A stretch of 48,096 nucleotides of DNA from Candidatus Aenigmatarchaeota archaeon (lineage in GTDB: Archaea > Aenigmatarchaeota > Aenigmatarchaeia > QMZS01): positions 1-48,096 of the forward strand of contig JAGLVB010000011.1 in NCBI GenBank assembly GCA_023134135.1, given 5' to 3'. Shown here one piece after another: positions 27,914 to 38,530 of this stretch. Both the position numbers and the translations under genes were made by a program. The notes beneath the pieces are model-generated. The model made no database searches. It had not been told where the DNA came from and worked only from the letters and a program-made list of their open reading frames with translations. Position 1 is the first letter of the stretch, and each line of letters starts with the position of its first letter.

Positions 27914-30136
27914 ATGGCAATAAATAATAAATGGTTGGGTATAATTGCAATATTTTTATTAATAAATTCTAATCAGATAATAGAGGCGAGAGAAAAAATA
28001 ACAACTTACTCCTTTTATGATACTTTAATTAAATTTAATTTTCCAGATAACTCAATTTACAATGCCGGAAAAACAATTGATTATTCTTTTGAATTAATTA
28101 ATGCAGAGGGATATGTTATACAAACCCCAGTAATTGTTATATTATTGACAAATTGTGAACTATCTGCAGATGGAATTAAAAGCTGCAAAATAGTTAAAGA
28201 AAAGCAAATCCATTTAGATTCAATAGATAGGGGAAAATATACTTATAATGTTTCATTCAAACTTCCTGAGGATTTAAATGATGGAGTCTATTTTATGGAA
28301 AATTATATCTATACAGAAAGAATCCAATTAAGTGGAAATTTTGAATCTTATAAACCTGCGAAAAATACTGTATTTCTTATTGAAGTAAAAAATGGAGAAA
28401 ATAAATTATGCGCTTATATAAGTAAGGAAAATACCCATATTGCAGGAGCATTTGAACAAAGCGGTCCTGTAGTCAATCAAAATACTAATGTTCCCGGCGC
28501 AATGGAAATTAAAAATAACTGTTTAGAAAAATTTACTGGAACTTTAGAAACATTTTTATGTCGATATAGTGATACAAATAACTGCACTAGAGTCAATCAA
28601 TATCCTATTTCAATTAATAGCTCTTCTTCTTTATGGATATCCACTTCGATACCTACATTCACAGAACCAGATGCTTATGTTATAAAATATGTTTTGAAAG
28701 ATGATAATAATCTTGTTAATTCCATTTATAAGAATAGAATTATTATTGATGGAGAATATACCCCCATCATTGACTTGACTATAAATAAACTCAATTATCT
28801 TAAAGGAGATAATATAAAATTTAGAATTGGTCTTACCGGACCTTATTACCCAATAAAAAATTCTGCTAAAAATATTGAGGTAAAACTTACATTTTCTGAC
28901 TTGGATGATAAAAAAACATTATACAATAATTCTTATTATTTGGAAGAATTGGAAGTTGATGATATCGCAGTAAAAGAATTTAATTTCTCGGCACCTTTTG
29001 ATTTAGAAGAATATCAATTATGCGCTGAAATTTATATTAATAACCAGAAGAGTGATCAAAAATGCATTTTTCACGAAAAAAAAGAAATTTCTTTTTTAGA
29101 ACCAATTGAACCTGAACCGCAAGGAGAAAAAACAAATTATTTTCTTTATCTGACAGGCATATTAATAATTGTTATTACCTTGTTTTTAATAACCAAAAAA
29201 TATAAAAAAAAGAATCTACTCCTTATTTGTTTGGTTTTTTCAGGATTTTTTATTAACCCTGTAATTTATGCAGAAAGTTGTGATAAGGTTCATATGACTT
29301 ATAATTACAAAGGTGAAGATATAACTGCTAAAATATTAACAGATTTTGTAGATGCAGAAGGTAATAAATATTTACCTCTAAATACTACTATAAAAAGTAA
29401 AGGTGTCTGTGTATCACATTATCATTGGTGTGGAAATACTGCTTACACAACAATAAGAACACCCCATAAATTTACTATTCTTAGAGAAGGAGAATTAACT
29501 ATTACCGAAATATTGCATTATGATTTAACTAATTTAAACAAGGCAATTCTTGCTGAAGCTATTAACAATCATATTTATAAAAATGGATTTTTTATAGAAA
29601 AAAAACTTTTACCCGTCATAGAATCAGATATACCTTCGGATTTTAAAAACAATTATCCTTTCTTAGAAAACGCCTTAATAAATATAATACCCCAGAATGC
29701 TTTAAAAAGAATTGAAAATACTAATTGTTCTGGCTGCAGTGCAAGTTGCGGTGCTGGAGCAAATTACACAAAAATAAGTGATGCTTGGGGTTATATCACA
29801 GATAAAAAATGCAAAAAAGATGCTGAGGAATCATACTCAATGCATACAAACATTTATCATTTCGAATTTGAAAAAATATTTGAGAGTTTGATTATAAATA
29901 ATTATGTTGGTCTTAGTATAACTCTTGAAAAGGAAATTTTGGGTTGTGAAAAAAATTGCATTATCGTAGAAGATGCAGTAGAATATACTCTAACAGAAGC
30001 TGGTGTTTATCAGTTATTTGGAAGTGACACTACTTTGATAGTAGAAAATGATTCTAAATTAAGCTCTGATACTAATACATCAAATGTGGGTTGGTTTGAT
30101 TCTATAATAAACTATATTAAAAAAATATTCTTCTAA
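27914..30136 (+). CDS. Large secreted protein with two extracellular regions separated by TM/signal-like segments
   Basis: N-terminal signal peptide; internal TM and a second signal-like KKKNLLLICLVFSGFFINPVIYAES. Confidence 0.7.
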   Translation: MAINNKWLGIIAIFLLINSNQIIEAREKITTYSFYDTLIKFNFPDNSIYNAGKTIDYSFELINAEGYVIQTPVIVILLTNCELSADGIKSCKIVKEKQIHLDSIDRGKYTYNVSFKLPEDLNDGVYFMENYIYTERIQLSGNFESYKPAKNTVFLIEVKNGENKLCAYISKENTHIAGAFEQSGPVVNQNTNVPGAMEIKNNCLEKFTGTLETFLCRYSDTNNCTRVNQYPISINSSSSLWISTSIPTFTEPDAYVIKYVLKDDNNLVNSIYKNRIIIDGEYTPIIDLTINKLNYLKGDNIKFRIGLTGPYYPIKNSAKNIEVKLTFSDLDDKKTLYNNSYYLEELEVDDIAVKEFNFSAPFDLEEYQLCAEIYINNQKSDQKCIFHEKKEISFLEPIEPEPQGEKTNYFLYLTGILIIVITLFLITKKYKKKNLLLICLVFSGFFINPVIYAESCDKVHMTYNYKGEDITAKILTDFVDAEGNKYLPLNTTIKSKGVCVSHYHWCGNTAYTTIRTPHKFTILREGELTITEILHYDLTNLNKAILAEAINNHIYKNGFFIEKKLLPVIESDIPSDFKNNYPFLENALINIIPQNALKRIENTNCSGCSASCGAGANYTKISDAWGYITDKKCKKDAEESYSMHTNIYHFEFEKIFESLIINNYVGLSITLEKEILGCEKNCIIVEDAVEYTLTEAGVYQLFGSDTTLIVENDSKLSSDTNTSNVGWFDSIINYIKKIFF

Positions 30137-30208
30137 AGGCGAACTGTGAGTACTTTATTCTCTAAATATCCCATTATTCTATGAGAAGAACTTTATAAAA
30201 ATTTAAAA

Positions 30209-30380
30209 TGGGCATGACAGGATTCTCTAATTTGTGTTTTTGGGGTTGAGACCTTTTTCAACAATCACATTGAAAAGGGTTCATTCGAACCTGCGACCCC
30301 CGCCTTAGAAGGGCGGTGCTCTATCCAATTGCTCAAAACCGCAGTTTTTAACATATGCAGTTCTACTGAGCTACATGCCC
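30209..30380 (-). tRNA. tRNA-Arg(TCT) with two introns (D-loop about 30327-30364; T-loop about 30223-30283, + coordinates)
   Basis: Reverse complement splices to GGGCATGTAGCTCAGTGGATAGAGCACCGCCCTTCTAAGGCGGGGGTCGCAGGTTCGAATCCTGTCATGCCCA. Confidence 0.88.
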
Positions 30381-30409
30381 ATTATTTAACTTAACAAATA
30401 AAAAGGTTT

Positions 30410-31483
30410 ATGGATGTGGACAAACTTAAGCTGAAAAAAATACTAAGAGAACTTGAAAGCGTGAGAGGACGGCATACAGAACTGGTAACCTATTATATTC
30501 CGGCAGGAAGCGATTTTAACAAAGCCTCGGAGTTTATAGGTCAGGAAATTGCATTAACAAGAAATGTGAAAAACAAGACTGTAAGAAAGAATGTTCTTGG
30601 GGCTCTTGAGAAAATCACCCAGGAATTAAAATTATACAAAAGTCTGCCTGAGAATGGTTTTGCAATATTCTGCGGAAATGTGTCAAAAGATGAAGGTAAA
30701 ACAGACATTAGACTTTATATAATAACCCCTCCGGATAAAGTAGGAATAAAATTGTATAGATGCGACCAGAAATTTGAAACAGAACCTCTAAAAGAATTTA
30801 TGAAAGAAAAAGCAAGTTATGGGGTTATTTGCCTTGACAAAAGTTCAGCTGATATTGCGGTAATCTACGGAAAAAGAGTAACTATTTTAAAACACATGAC
30901 TTCTCTTGTTCCCGGAAAAACAAGGGCAGGAGGACAAAGTAGTGTGAGGTATTCAAGAGTAAGAGAAAATTTATTGATTTCATTCCTCCAGAAAATTGCG
31001 GCAACAGCCAGAGAACTTCTTGAAAAAGAAGACATTAAAGGAATAATTTTATCAGGTCCAGGACCAATAAAAGAAAAATTTCAAAAAGAAAGTTATCTTC
31101 TTAAATCACTTGCAGACAAAGTTATTGGGATTGTTGATACCTCAGATACAGATAAACCAGGAATCAGGGAGACTTTGGAAAGAGGCAGGGATTTAATAAA
31201 AGAAACCGAATTTGTGAAAGAACAGGATTTATTAAAAGATTTTTTCGTTAAATTGAGTCAGGGAAAAGGCGAAGTGGTTTACGGGGCAGTTGATACTTTT
31301 TCAATTATTAATGAAAATAAAGCGGAGATTGTTCTTGTCTCAGAAGAATTTGATGATATGGATAAAATTGAAGATTTGTGCGAGCAAATGGGAATTCAAA
31401 TGGAAATAATTTCCATGTCATCGCAGGAGGGCGTTGAGTTCAAGAACCTTGGGGGGATTGGGGCTATTTTGAGATATGTTTAA
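30410..31483 (+). CDS. prf1: Peptide chain release factor aRF1
   Basis: GGQ motif (PGKTRAGGQSSVRYSR), YRCDQKF (YxCxxxF); NVKN where NIKS is expected. Confidence 0.95.
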   Translation: MDVDKLKLKKILRELESVRGRHTELVTYYIPAGSDFNKASEFIGQEIALTRNVKNKTVRKNVLGALEKITQELKLYKSLPENGFAIFCGNVSKDEGKTDIRLYIITPPDKVGIKLYRCDQKFETEPLKEFMKEKASYGVICLDKSSADIAVIYGKRVTILKHMTSLVPGKTRAGGQSSVRYSRVRENLLISFLQKIAATARELLEKEDIKGIILSGPGPIKEKFQKESYLLKSLADKVIGIVDTSDTDKPGIRETLERGRDLIKETEFVKEQDLLKDFFVKLSQGKGEVVYGAVDTFSIINENKAEIVLVSEEFDDMDKIEDLCEQMGIQMEIISMSSQEGVEFKNLGGIGAILRYV

Positions 31484-32186
31484 TTCCTTTCGGAAACAGA
31501 CTTTTGATTATCTCTTTAAGAAATTCATCTTTAGGGATATCACATTCTAAAGAAAAATATTGGTTTGTAATATAACATCTATCTATTGCATTTTCACTAT
31601 AAGCACCATAGGGTGGGTAAGCTTCCTCGTGAAACTGAATTATTAAATAATCTATCTCCACAGGATTACACCTACCTCCACAGAAATAAGTCAAAGGAAT
31701 AACCTTGTTTTGAATATCATCCAATTTAGAAAAACAATAGAAAAATTCATATATAGCAGGCACAGCATCACAATCTATGTCAACATGATTGGCAATCTCT
31801 TTGTCTGATCTCACTTGACCTCCAAACCTCTCCATCCACATTGCAAGCTCATATGTTTTATTTTTTCTAAATAACATATAGTCATCACAGCAATAAAGAG
31901 CATTTTTATCATCTTCACGCTCTGACCATAAATCATATGTTTGTATACCTGTTCTGTAAGGTTTCTCATTTATTGTCTTAGGAGTCAGACCGGTTTCATA
32001 TTTTCTCTTAGGCATTCTTTGAATATATGGATATTCCATTATTCCCTCCTGTGGATATAAAAAACCAATCCAATATGCAGTCATTCCATTTTGTTTTAGG
32101 ATATTATTCATTAATACTGAAAAATCAGGTGGATATAATTCTGGTACTTCGCTCGAATCTTCTAAGTTTATCTTTAACATAATCAT
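31464..32186 (-). CDS. Hypothetical protein, 240 aa
   Basis: Long ORF, convergent 20-nt overlap with prf1. Confidence 0.6.
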   Translation of the reverse strand: MIMLKINLEDSSEVPELYPPDFSVLMNNILKQNGMTAYWIGFLYPQEGIMEYPYIQRMPKRKYETGLTPKTINEKPYRTGIQTYDLWSEREDDKNALYCCDDYMLFRKNKTYELAMWMERFGGQVRSDKEIANHVDIDCDAVPAIYEFFYCFSKLDDIQNKVIPLTYFCGGRCNPVEIDYLIIQFHEEAYPPYGAYSENAIDRCYITNQYFSLECDIPKDEFLKEIIKSLFPKGIKHISK

Positions 32187-32223
32187 TAATAAATAATAAT
32201 TCAGTTAAAAATCATTGTACTAA

Positions 32224-32457
32224 TTATTTCTTAAAATCAGCTTTCCTGAACTCAAATGCTCCGCTTGCAAATTTTGTCTTGCAGTTTTTGCATTCCCAGA
32301 TTCCGAAAGAAGTTCTTTTTACTGATTCTTCTCTTGCGCAAACAGGACAATTATGCTGTTTCTTTGAAGTCTCAAATACTTTATTATAAATTGCTCTCAG
32401 TTTTTTCCCGTATCTCGCTCCAAATTTTCCTGCTGCCTTTGCTTTCTTTGTTGCCAT
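32224..32457 (-). CDS. rpl37ae: Ribosomal protein L37Ae (eL43)
   Basis: GKFGARYGKKLRAIYNKV...CPVC...KRTSFGIWECKNCKTKFASGAF. Confidence 0.95.
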   Translation of the reverse strand: MATKKAKAAGKFGARYGKKLRAIYNKVFETSKKQHNCPVCAREESVKRTSFGIWECKNCKTKFASGAFEFRKADFKK

Positions 32458-32509
32458 AAATAATAATAAATTTTTTAAAGAAACCTTATTTATCTAATGT
32501 AATGTATAT

Positions 32510-35500
32510 ATGAGTCAGATACTTAGTAATCTATTTAAAACTTTTCTCTTATTTACAGGGATTCTATTCTTAAGTTCTCCCATATTTGCAATTAATTTAA
32601 CCTCATGTTCGACCCTCGGAGACACAAATACAGAATATAATCTAACAGGCGATATTATAGATATGAGTTCTGAAATATGCCTGAAAGTTACTGCAACAAG
32701 AATAACAATTAATTGTCAGGGGCATACAATATCAGGGAACGGAACAACGGGTATTTATTCAAACAAATACAACACCATTATAAAAAACTGTATTTTAGAA
32801 GGATGGGATAAAGGAATTCATTATGAAGGTTCTAATAATGGGAAGATAGAAAATACAACAATATCCTCCTGCGGAGAAACAGGAATCCATTTCTCAGTAT
32901 CTTCAGACAATATTTTTAAAAATAACATATTAGATAATAATTATTGTGGGATAAAAATGGGATATTCATCAAATAACAGAATTTATAACAATTTATTCAA
33001 CAATACAAATAATATAGAATTTTACGGGACAGGCTCAAACAATTTTTGGAATACAACAAAACAAAAAGGCGCCCGAATCTATTCTGATGGAAATTATATA
33101 GGCGGGAACTACTGGGCAACTTCAGGTAAAACAGGTTACTCAGAAATATGCACTGACAGCAATACAGATGGATTTTGCGATGAAGAATATGCAATCACAG
33201 AAGATGAAAATAATGTGGATTATATTCCACTAAGCAATAAATATGCTCCGGATTTAATCCCGCCGGAACTTGAAATAATTTCACCATCTGACAACCAAAT
33301 TTTCCATACCTTCAATTTGGAAATTACCATTAATGTTCAGGATCCAACTTTGCATTACACAAATATTTCTATAGGAAAAAACAGTCTGATAGAAAATTAT
33401 ACTATTACTTCTGATAGCGGGATAGTTACAGTTAATTTAAGTGTTTCTGTTGGAGGATATTATAATATTACCGCTATTGCTTATGATTTGAGCGATAATT
33501 CAAATTCAACAACAGTATTCCAAATCTTAACTCCAATTAAAGTTACTGAATGTTCCAATCTGGATATATCTGGAGGAAAATATTACCTTACCAAAGATAT
33601 AACCAACACAGAAACAGCAAGTTGTATAAATATACAAATTGATAATGTAACTTTTGACTGTATGGGACACACCATCTACAGTTCCGGGGGAGTTTATACC
33701 ACAGGAGTTTATTTAAATAATATTGATAATACAAATATAAAAAATTGCTTAATCAACGGTTGGGATTACGGTCTTTTGCTGGAGTCTTCTTCAAAAAGCA
33801 CAATTACAAATTCAACATTTTTCAATAATGTTTTAGGTATGTTTTTCAGCGCATCATCAGATAATAATATTTACAACAATAGGTTCAAGAACATAAACAA
33901 CATAGAATTTTACGGGACAATCTTATTTAATTCGTGGAATACAACAAAACAAGAAGGGATCAGGATTTATTCTACTGGGAGCTGCATAGGCGGGAATTAC
34001 TGGGCAAACCTAACCGGACAGGGATATTCAGATTATTGCAAGGATTCTGATATGGATGGATTTTGCGATGAAGAATATGCAATCACAGAAGATGAAAATA
34101 ATGTGGATTATCTTCCACTAAGCAATAAATATGTTCCTGATTTAGAAGCTCCAAACACAACAATAATTGGAATAGAAGATACAGGAGATTCTTATAATTT
34201 CGAAGACTGGACAAATGCGGATTATGTAGAAATAAATTTAAGTTGTTCTGATTTGCGTTTGGGCTGCAACAAGACTTTTTATTGTATTGATTTAAATAAT
34301 ACCTGTACGCCGGATTTAATATATTCAGAATCTATTTTTGTAGACTCTGAAGGAACAAGTTATATAAGATATTACAGCGTGGATAATGCAGAGAATGAAG
34401 AATTATTAATAACAAAAACAATTAACCTATTATCCAGCGATTATAAAGTATTAATAAATTACCCCTTAAGCAATTCTTATTTAAACAACTACAATATTAC
34501 CGCAAGCATAAGTGTGCTGGATAATAAAACCTTGGATTATGTTGTTATAATTTTAAGCAATTCAACAGACATAATAGAAAATATTACTACCACCAAAAAC
34601 GGAACTTTCACAGTAAATTTATCTGTTTATGAAGATGGAATTTATAGTATTTCCGCAACTTTTTATGATAAAAATGGATTCAAAAACGAGCATGTTTCAG
34701 AAAACCTTGTAATGGATACAGTTCCTCCAGTTATAACTTCTTTTGAAATAATAGAAGAATATGATTTTGGAAGCAGTTTTATTCCTCTCTGTATGGCAAA
34801 TGATAATCTAAAAGGTTCTTTTAATGGATTTGTCGCAGGATGGAATCCATTGACCTCTGGCGAACAAACAACAACTTGCACTGCAACAGATGATGCGGGC
34901 AATTATGCAATAGAATCCAGAAATTATACAATAATAGCTCTTATATGCGAAGATAATCAAAAAAGATGCATGGGAAAACAATCTCAGGAGTGTATTAGCA
35001 ATGCCTGGATTACAAGTGAAACCTGCGATTATTCCTGCAGTCCCATTACATTCAACTGCGTGCCAAAACCTCCTGACTGCGAAGGAGAAGAAAAAAGATG
35101 CAGCGGGAATGACCTGCAAATATGCGCCAACAATTCCTGGAAAACATCTAAAATCTGCGACCTTGGGTGCAACAATACTTTATTGGATTGCAACAGTTCA
35201 AAAAACCCAGTGGATATGTCCTTAATAATTATGCTGGTTGTTGCGCTTGTTTTTGTAATTGGCGGAGCGGCTCTAGTTATGTATTTTAAATCAACAAGAG
35301 AACCTGATACTGATGATTTAACCAAAAAATTTGAAGGAATTAAAAACAAAATAAAAGAATTAAAAATACAAGGAATTAATACAGCTCGTTCAGAAAAAGA
35401 AATGGGTCTTGCAAAACAGGACGCAAATATGGGTTTAAGTGAAATGGCAAAAACAAGACTGGAAGCAATTGGAAAAAGACTGGAAAAGGCAAAGCAAAAT

Positions 35501-35551
35501 GTTGGAAAACCCGCACCTCAAGATAAACCCCCAGAACCTCCCAGTAAATAA
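32510..35551 (+). CDS. Cell-surface protein with NosD-like parallel beta-helix repeats, Cys-rich modules and C-terminal TM
   Basis: Repeated N-I-x-N/NxI motifs; two related Cys modules (CEDNQKRCMGKQSQEC / CEGEEKRCSGNDLQIC); TM LIIMLVVALVFVIGGAALVMYF. Confidence 0.8.
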   Translation: MSQILSNLFKTFLLFTGILFLSSPIFAINLTSCSTLGDTNTEYNLTGDIIDMSSEICLKVTATRITINCQGHTISGNGTTGIYSNKYNTIIKNCILEGWDKGIHYEGSNNGKIENTTISSCGETGIHFSVSSDNIFKNNILDNNYCGIKMGYSSNNRIYNNLFNNTNNIEFYGTGSNNFWNTTKQKGARIYSDGNYIGGNYWATSGKTGYSEICTDSNTDGFCDEEYAITEDENNVDYIPLSNKYAPDLIPPELEIISPSDNQIFHTFNLEITINVQDPTLHYTNISIGKNSLIENYTITSDSGIVTVNLSVSVGGYYNITAIAYDLSDNSNSTTVFQILTPIKVTECSNLDISGGKYYLTKDITNTETASCINIQIDNVTFDCMGHTIYSSGGVYTTGVYLNNIDNTNIKNCLINGWDYGLLLESSSKSTITNSTFFNNVLGMFFSASSDNNIYNNRFKNINNIEFYGTILFNSWNTTKQEGIRIYSTGSCIGGNYWANLTGQGYSDYCKDSDMDGFCDEEYAITEDENNVDYLPLSNKYVPDLEAPNTTIIGIEDTGDSYNFEDWTNADYVEINLSCSDLRLGCNKTFYCIDLNNTCTPDLIYSESIFVDSEGTSYIRYYSVDNAENEELLITKTINLLSSDYKVLINYPLSNSYLNNYNITASISVLDNKTLDYVVIILSNSTDIIENITTTKNGTFTVNLSVYEDGIYSISATFYDKNGFKNEHVSENLVMDTVPPVITSFEIIEEYDFGSSFIPLCMANDNLKGSFNGFVAGWNPLTSGEQTTTCTATDDAGNYAIESRNYTIIALICEDNQKRCMGKQSQECISNAWITSETCDYSCSPITFNCVPKPPDCEGEEKRCSGNDLQICANNSWKTSKICDLGCNNTLLDCNSSKNPVDMSLIIMLVVALVFVIGGAALVMYFKSTREPDTDDLTKKFEGIKNKIKELKIQGINTARSEKEMGLAKQDANMGLSEMAKTRLEAIGKRLEKAKQNVGKPAPQDKPPEPPSK
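33167..33245 (+). repeat. 79-bp direct repeat copy 1 within surface protein gene
   Basis: One mismatch to 34055-34133. Confidence 0.9.
34055..34133 (+). repeat. 79-bp direct repeat copy 2
   Basis: One mismatch to 33167-33245. Confidence 0.9.
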
Positions 35552-35648
35552 TTAGTTATAATTTATGAAATTATTATAGCTTATTTGGGCTAAATAAGGT
35601 GATTTTACGGGAATTTGAACTATAAATAGTTATAATCATTACTCATTA

Positions 35649-35936
35649 ATGGGAGTAGATTATGAAAAGTTAGGTAAAGAACAAATAGAATATACTCTAA
35701 AAAATGTCAAGGTAGGCTTTAAAGATGCACCAAGTTTTTTAATTAACGGTATAGTTGGAGGAAATCTGATAGGTTATGGACTAGAAGAAAACAATATTTA
35801 TGCAATAGGGGCTGGTGGTGCTTTAGTTTATGTTATGATAAAAGAAATTTATTATAACCATAAAAAAGACAAATCTGTTGAAAAATTAGAAAGATACTTT
35901 CAGGAAGCAGGGATTTTAGATAAACCCAAAGAATAA
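35649..35936 (+). CDS. Small hypothetical protein
   Basis: 95-aa ORF with TATA-like upstream sequence. Confidence 0.55.
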   Translation: MGVDYEKLGKEQIEYTLKNVKVGFKDAPSFLINGIVGGNLIGYGLEENNIYAIGAGGALVYVMIKEIYYNHKKDKSVEKLERYFQEAGILDKPKE

Positions 35937-35938
35937 AT

Positions 35939-37816
35939 TTATCCAACAAAAGTTATCTGCTTTGAAACTTCTCTCTGAATTGGCAATGGTCTGAAAGGCA
36001 TCTCTTTTGTTTCTTCTTTAATATAATCAACCAATGCATCATATTCCATTTTCTTAACTTCTCCGGATTCCCTGAATCTTACTGGTAAATCACCACTTCT
36101 TTCTTTGTCCCCGAGAACAATACTCATAGGCACCCAGTCAACTTCCGCATCTCTTATTTTTTTCTGAACACTTTCTGTCCGGTCATCCACTTCAACCCGG
36201 ATATTTTCCTTCTCTAATTTATCCGCAAGTTCATTTGCAAAATCAATATACTGGTCAGAAACAGGACACAATCTTACCTGCGAGGGGGAAAGCCATAAAG
36301 GAAGTATTGGATTTATTCCCTTTTCTTTCTGCGTTATAACGCAATTTTCAAGCAGACTTGCAAGAGTTCTTTCTATACTTCCAAATGAAGAAGCATGAAG
36401 AATTACAGGGCAGTTTTTTTTGGTTCCATCTTCATCTATGTAGCCTATTCCAAATCTTTCCCCGTCTTTAACATCCCACTGCACTGTTGAAACCTGTATA
36501 TTTGCGCCCTGCTCTGAAATTGTCTGGTATTCGTTTTTAATCGCATAATAATGGCTCATTTCCGGCATCAATTTGAAAAATGCGGGAACCTTCATTTTCT
36601 TGTTTATGTCAATCAACCATTCCTTGTTTTCTTCATAAAAATCAATTGTGCCTTCCCATCCAAGCACCCATCTACCATTTGCAATAGTATCATCCATAAG
36701 ACCCGCAAATTTCTCGCACAGGTAAATAAATTCCTTCTTTGCTTCTTCAATAGAAGAACATGCTGCGTGCATATCAGTCATCAGGAAATTTCTTACTCTC
36801 TGCAATCCTGAAAGTTCGCCTTTTTGTTCCCTGCGAAAACAGGTTGCTTCTTCATACACTTTTAACGGCGCCTGTTTATAACTAAAATTGATTTTTTGCA
36901 TGAACGGAAATCCAAGAGGATCAGATGCATATCTTAACAGGAATTTGTCTTTTCCTCCTATCACCCAATAATCTCGTTCATGGAATTCATTCATTAACTG
37001 ACCAACCTCATTGTGGTCGCTTCTTATCAACAAAGGATTTTTCATTTTAACTGCGCCCCATTCTCTCGCAAGTTTGTAAGCGTAATCCAAAATTAAATCC
37101 TGAATTAAGCAGCCTTTTGGATACCATTTAAAATGTCCGGAATCAGAAACATCGCAGTAATCAACAAGTTCGAGTCTTCTCATCAATTCAATGTGTTTTG
37201 GCTCGCCTTTCTTTTCTTTCCCTTCAAGTTCGTTTTTTACAAACTGCCGGAGTATTTTTATTTTTTTGTCCTCGGATTTAAAAATTTCGCAGTCCTTCCA
37301 GTTTTTTTCTGTGATTTCATAGGTTTTTCCATTCCCATCTGCGAGAACAAATCTTGTAAATTCGCTCCCTTTCTTTTCCTTTTTCTCAACCTCTTTTTCG
37401 CTTGTTACAACCCTGCTCAGTTCTGCCAAGGGATGTCCTTTGCATTCAATCCCAAAACTTTTGTAATAACCAAAAGGAGCTTTGTAAAATTCAAATTCTT
37501 TCTTTAATTTTTCCCCGAGTTTCTTTTCAATTTCAAGAGCTGTTTCTTTTGAGGCTGGTTTGCTCCCGAATAATAGATGAACATAAGGATAAAGAACAAT
37601 TGTTTTCTCATTTACCTGCTCAGCAACTTTTTTTATCTCCTGGAAAGAATTTTCAGCAATTTTCTCAACATTTGCATCCGCTTCCTCAGCAGTCCAGAAA
37701 ACCACCAAACATTGCCCGATTTTCCCTTCTTTTTCTCCTAAAATCTCAATGTCTTTTAATGCCTTTTTTGTGGCTTTATATTCAAGCTTATTTGAGTGAA
37801 TTAATAAGAGTCTCAT
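35939..37816 (-). CDS. thrS: Threonyl-tRNA synthetase, archaeal type with N-terminal editing domain
   Basis: MRLLLIHSNKLEYKATKKAL editing-domain start; class II motifs RNFLMTDMHAACS, HASSFGSIERTLASLLE. Confidence 0.96.
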   Translation of the reverse strand: MRLLLIHSNKLEYKATKKALKDIEILGEKEGKIGQCLVVFWTAEEADANVEKIAENSFQEIKKVAEQVNEKTIVLYPYVHLLFGSKPASKETALEIEKKLGEKLKKEFEFYKAPFGYYKSFGIECKGHPLAELSRVVTSEKEVEKKEKKGSEFTRFVLADGNGKTYEITEKNWKDCEIFKSEDKKIKILRQFVKNELEGKEKKGEPKHIELMRRLELVDYCDVSDSGHFKWYPKGCLIQDLILDYAYKLAREWGAVKMKNPLLIRSDHNEVGQLMNEFHERDYWVIGGKDKFLLRYASDPLGFPFMQKINFSYKQAPLKVYEEATCFRREQKGELSGLQRVRNFLMTDMHAACSSIEEAKKEFIYLCEKFAGLMDDTIANGRWVLGWEGTIDFYEENKEWLIDINKKMKVPAFFKLMPEMSHYYAIKNEYQTISEQGANIQVSTVQWDVKDGERFGIGYIDEDGTKKNCPVILHASSFGSIERTLASLLENCVITQKEKGINPILPLWLSPSQVRLCPVSDQYIDFANELADKLEKENIRVEVDDRTESVQKKIRDAEVDWVPMSIVLGDKERSGDLPVRFRESGEVKKMEYDALVDYIKEETKEMPFRPLPIQREVSKQITFVG

Positions 37817-37857
37817 AAATCAATTTAAAAAAGATAATTAAATTAGTAATAATTGTG

Positions 37858-38502
37858 TTAAGGTCTTGTATTTATTTGACACCCGGCACCAGAACTGGGT
37901 CCACACCCGTCAACAGTGCAGGTACCAGACAAACATTCATGGTACTTTTCACAAGATGCATCCTCTGGCTTGCCTGCACTACATACCCATACTTCATTAC
38001 AACAATCAGTTTTACATTCATAACTCTTACTGCATCCGACACCATCATTTTTTAAAGGAGAACAAGTAGTACTATCGCTACAATAACAATTACCACTGCA
38101 AAGAGAACCTGTATCTGTTGCAAAACAATAACCTGAAGCATCAGCTCCAGTAGGACAGGTTGTTACTCCACCTGTGTCGCCCACCTCACCAAAAGGGAAG
38201 ACTTCCCTGCATTTTTCCCTACAACCCTCATCATCCATGCTTGAATCCATATAATGCAACCTGCAGACCGTCAACAAACTATCTTCTTTGCCATCATTAG
38301 TTATATCACCAAGCATAATAGTTGAAGGTAACCTGCCTTCTTCAATATAAACCCTGCAACCCCTGTTAAAGGCATCCTGGTTAGTGACTAAACTCATATC
38401 TGTACCCTTGATAACCATATAGACTATCAAAACAAGAACTAAAATAGCAACAACAAGTATAATAACTGTATTCACAGGCAACTCAATTCCTTTCAACTTC
38501 AT
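37858..38502 (-). CDS. Pilin-like N-terminus with Cys-rich C-terminal region
   Basis: MKLKGIELPVNTVIILVVAILVLVLIVYMVIKG; many paired Cys. Confidence 0.65.
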   Translation of the reverse strand: MKLKGIELPVNTVIILVVAILVLVLIVYMVIKGTDMSLVTNQDAFNRGCRVYIEEGRLPSTIMLGDITNDGKEDSLLTVCRLHYMDSSMDDEGCREKCREVFPFGEVGDTGGVTTCPTGADASGYCFATDTGSLCSGNCYCSDSTTCSPLKNDGVGCSKSYECKTDCCNEVWVCSAGKPEDASCEKYHECLSGTCTVDGCGPSSGAGCQINTRP

Positions 38503-38530
38503 AATAAATAGTTAGATATAATATATAATT

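Noticed and set aside
37133-37818. Two + strand ORFs (124 and 138 aa)
   Set aside because: Antisense to thrS, which is unambiguous.
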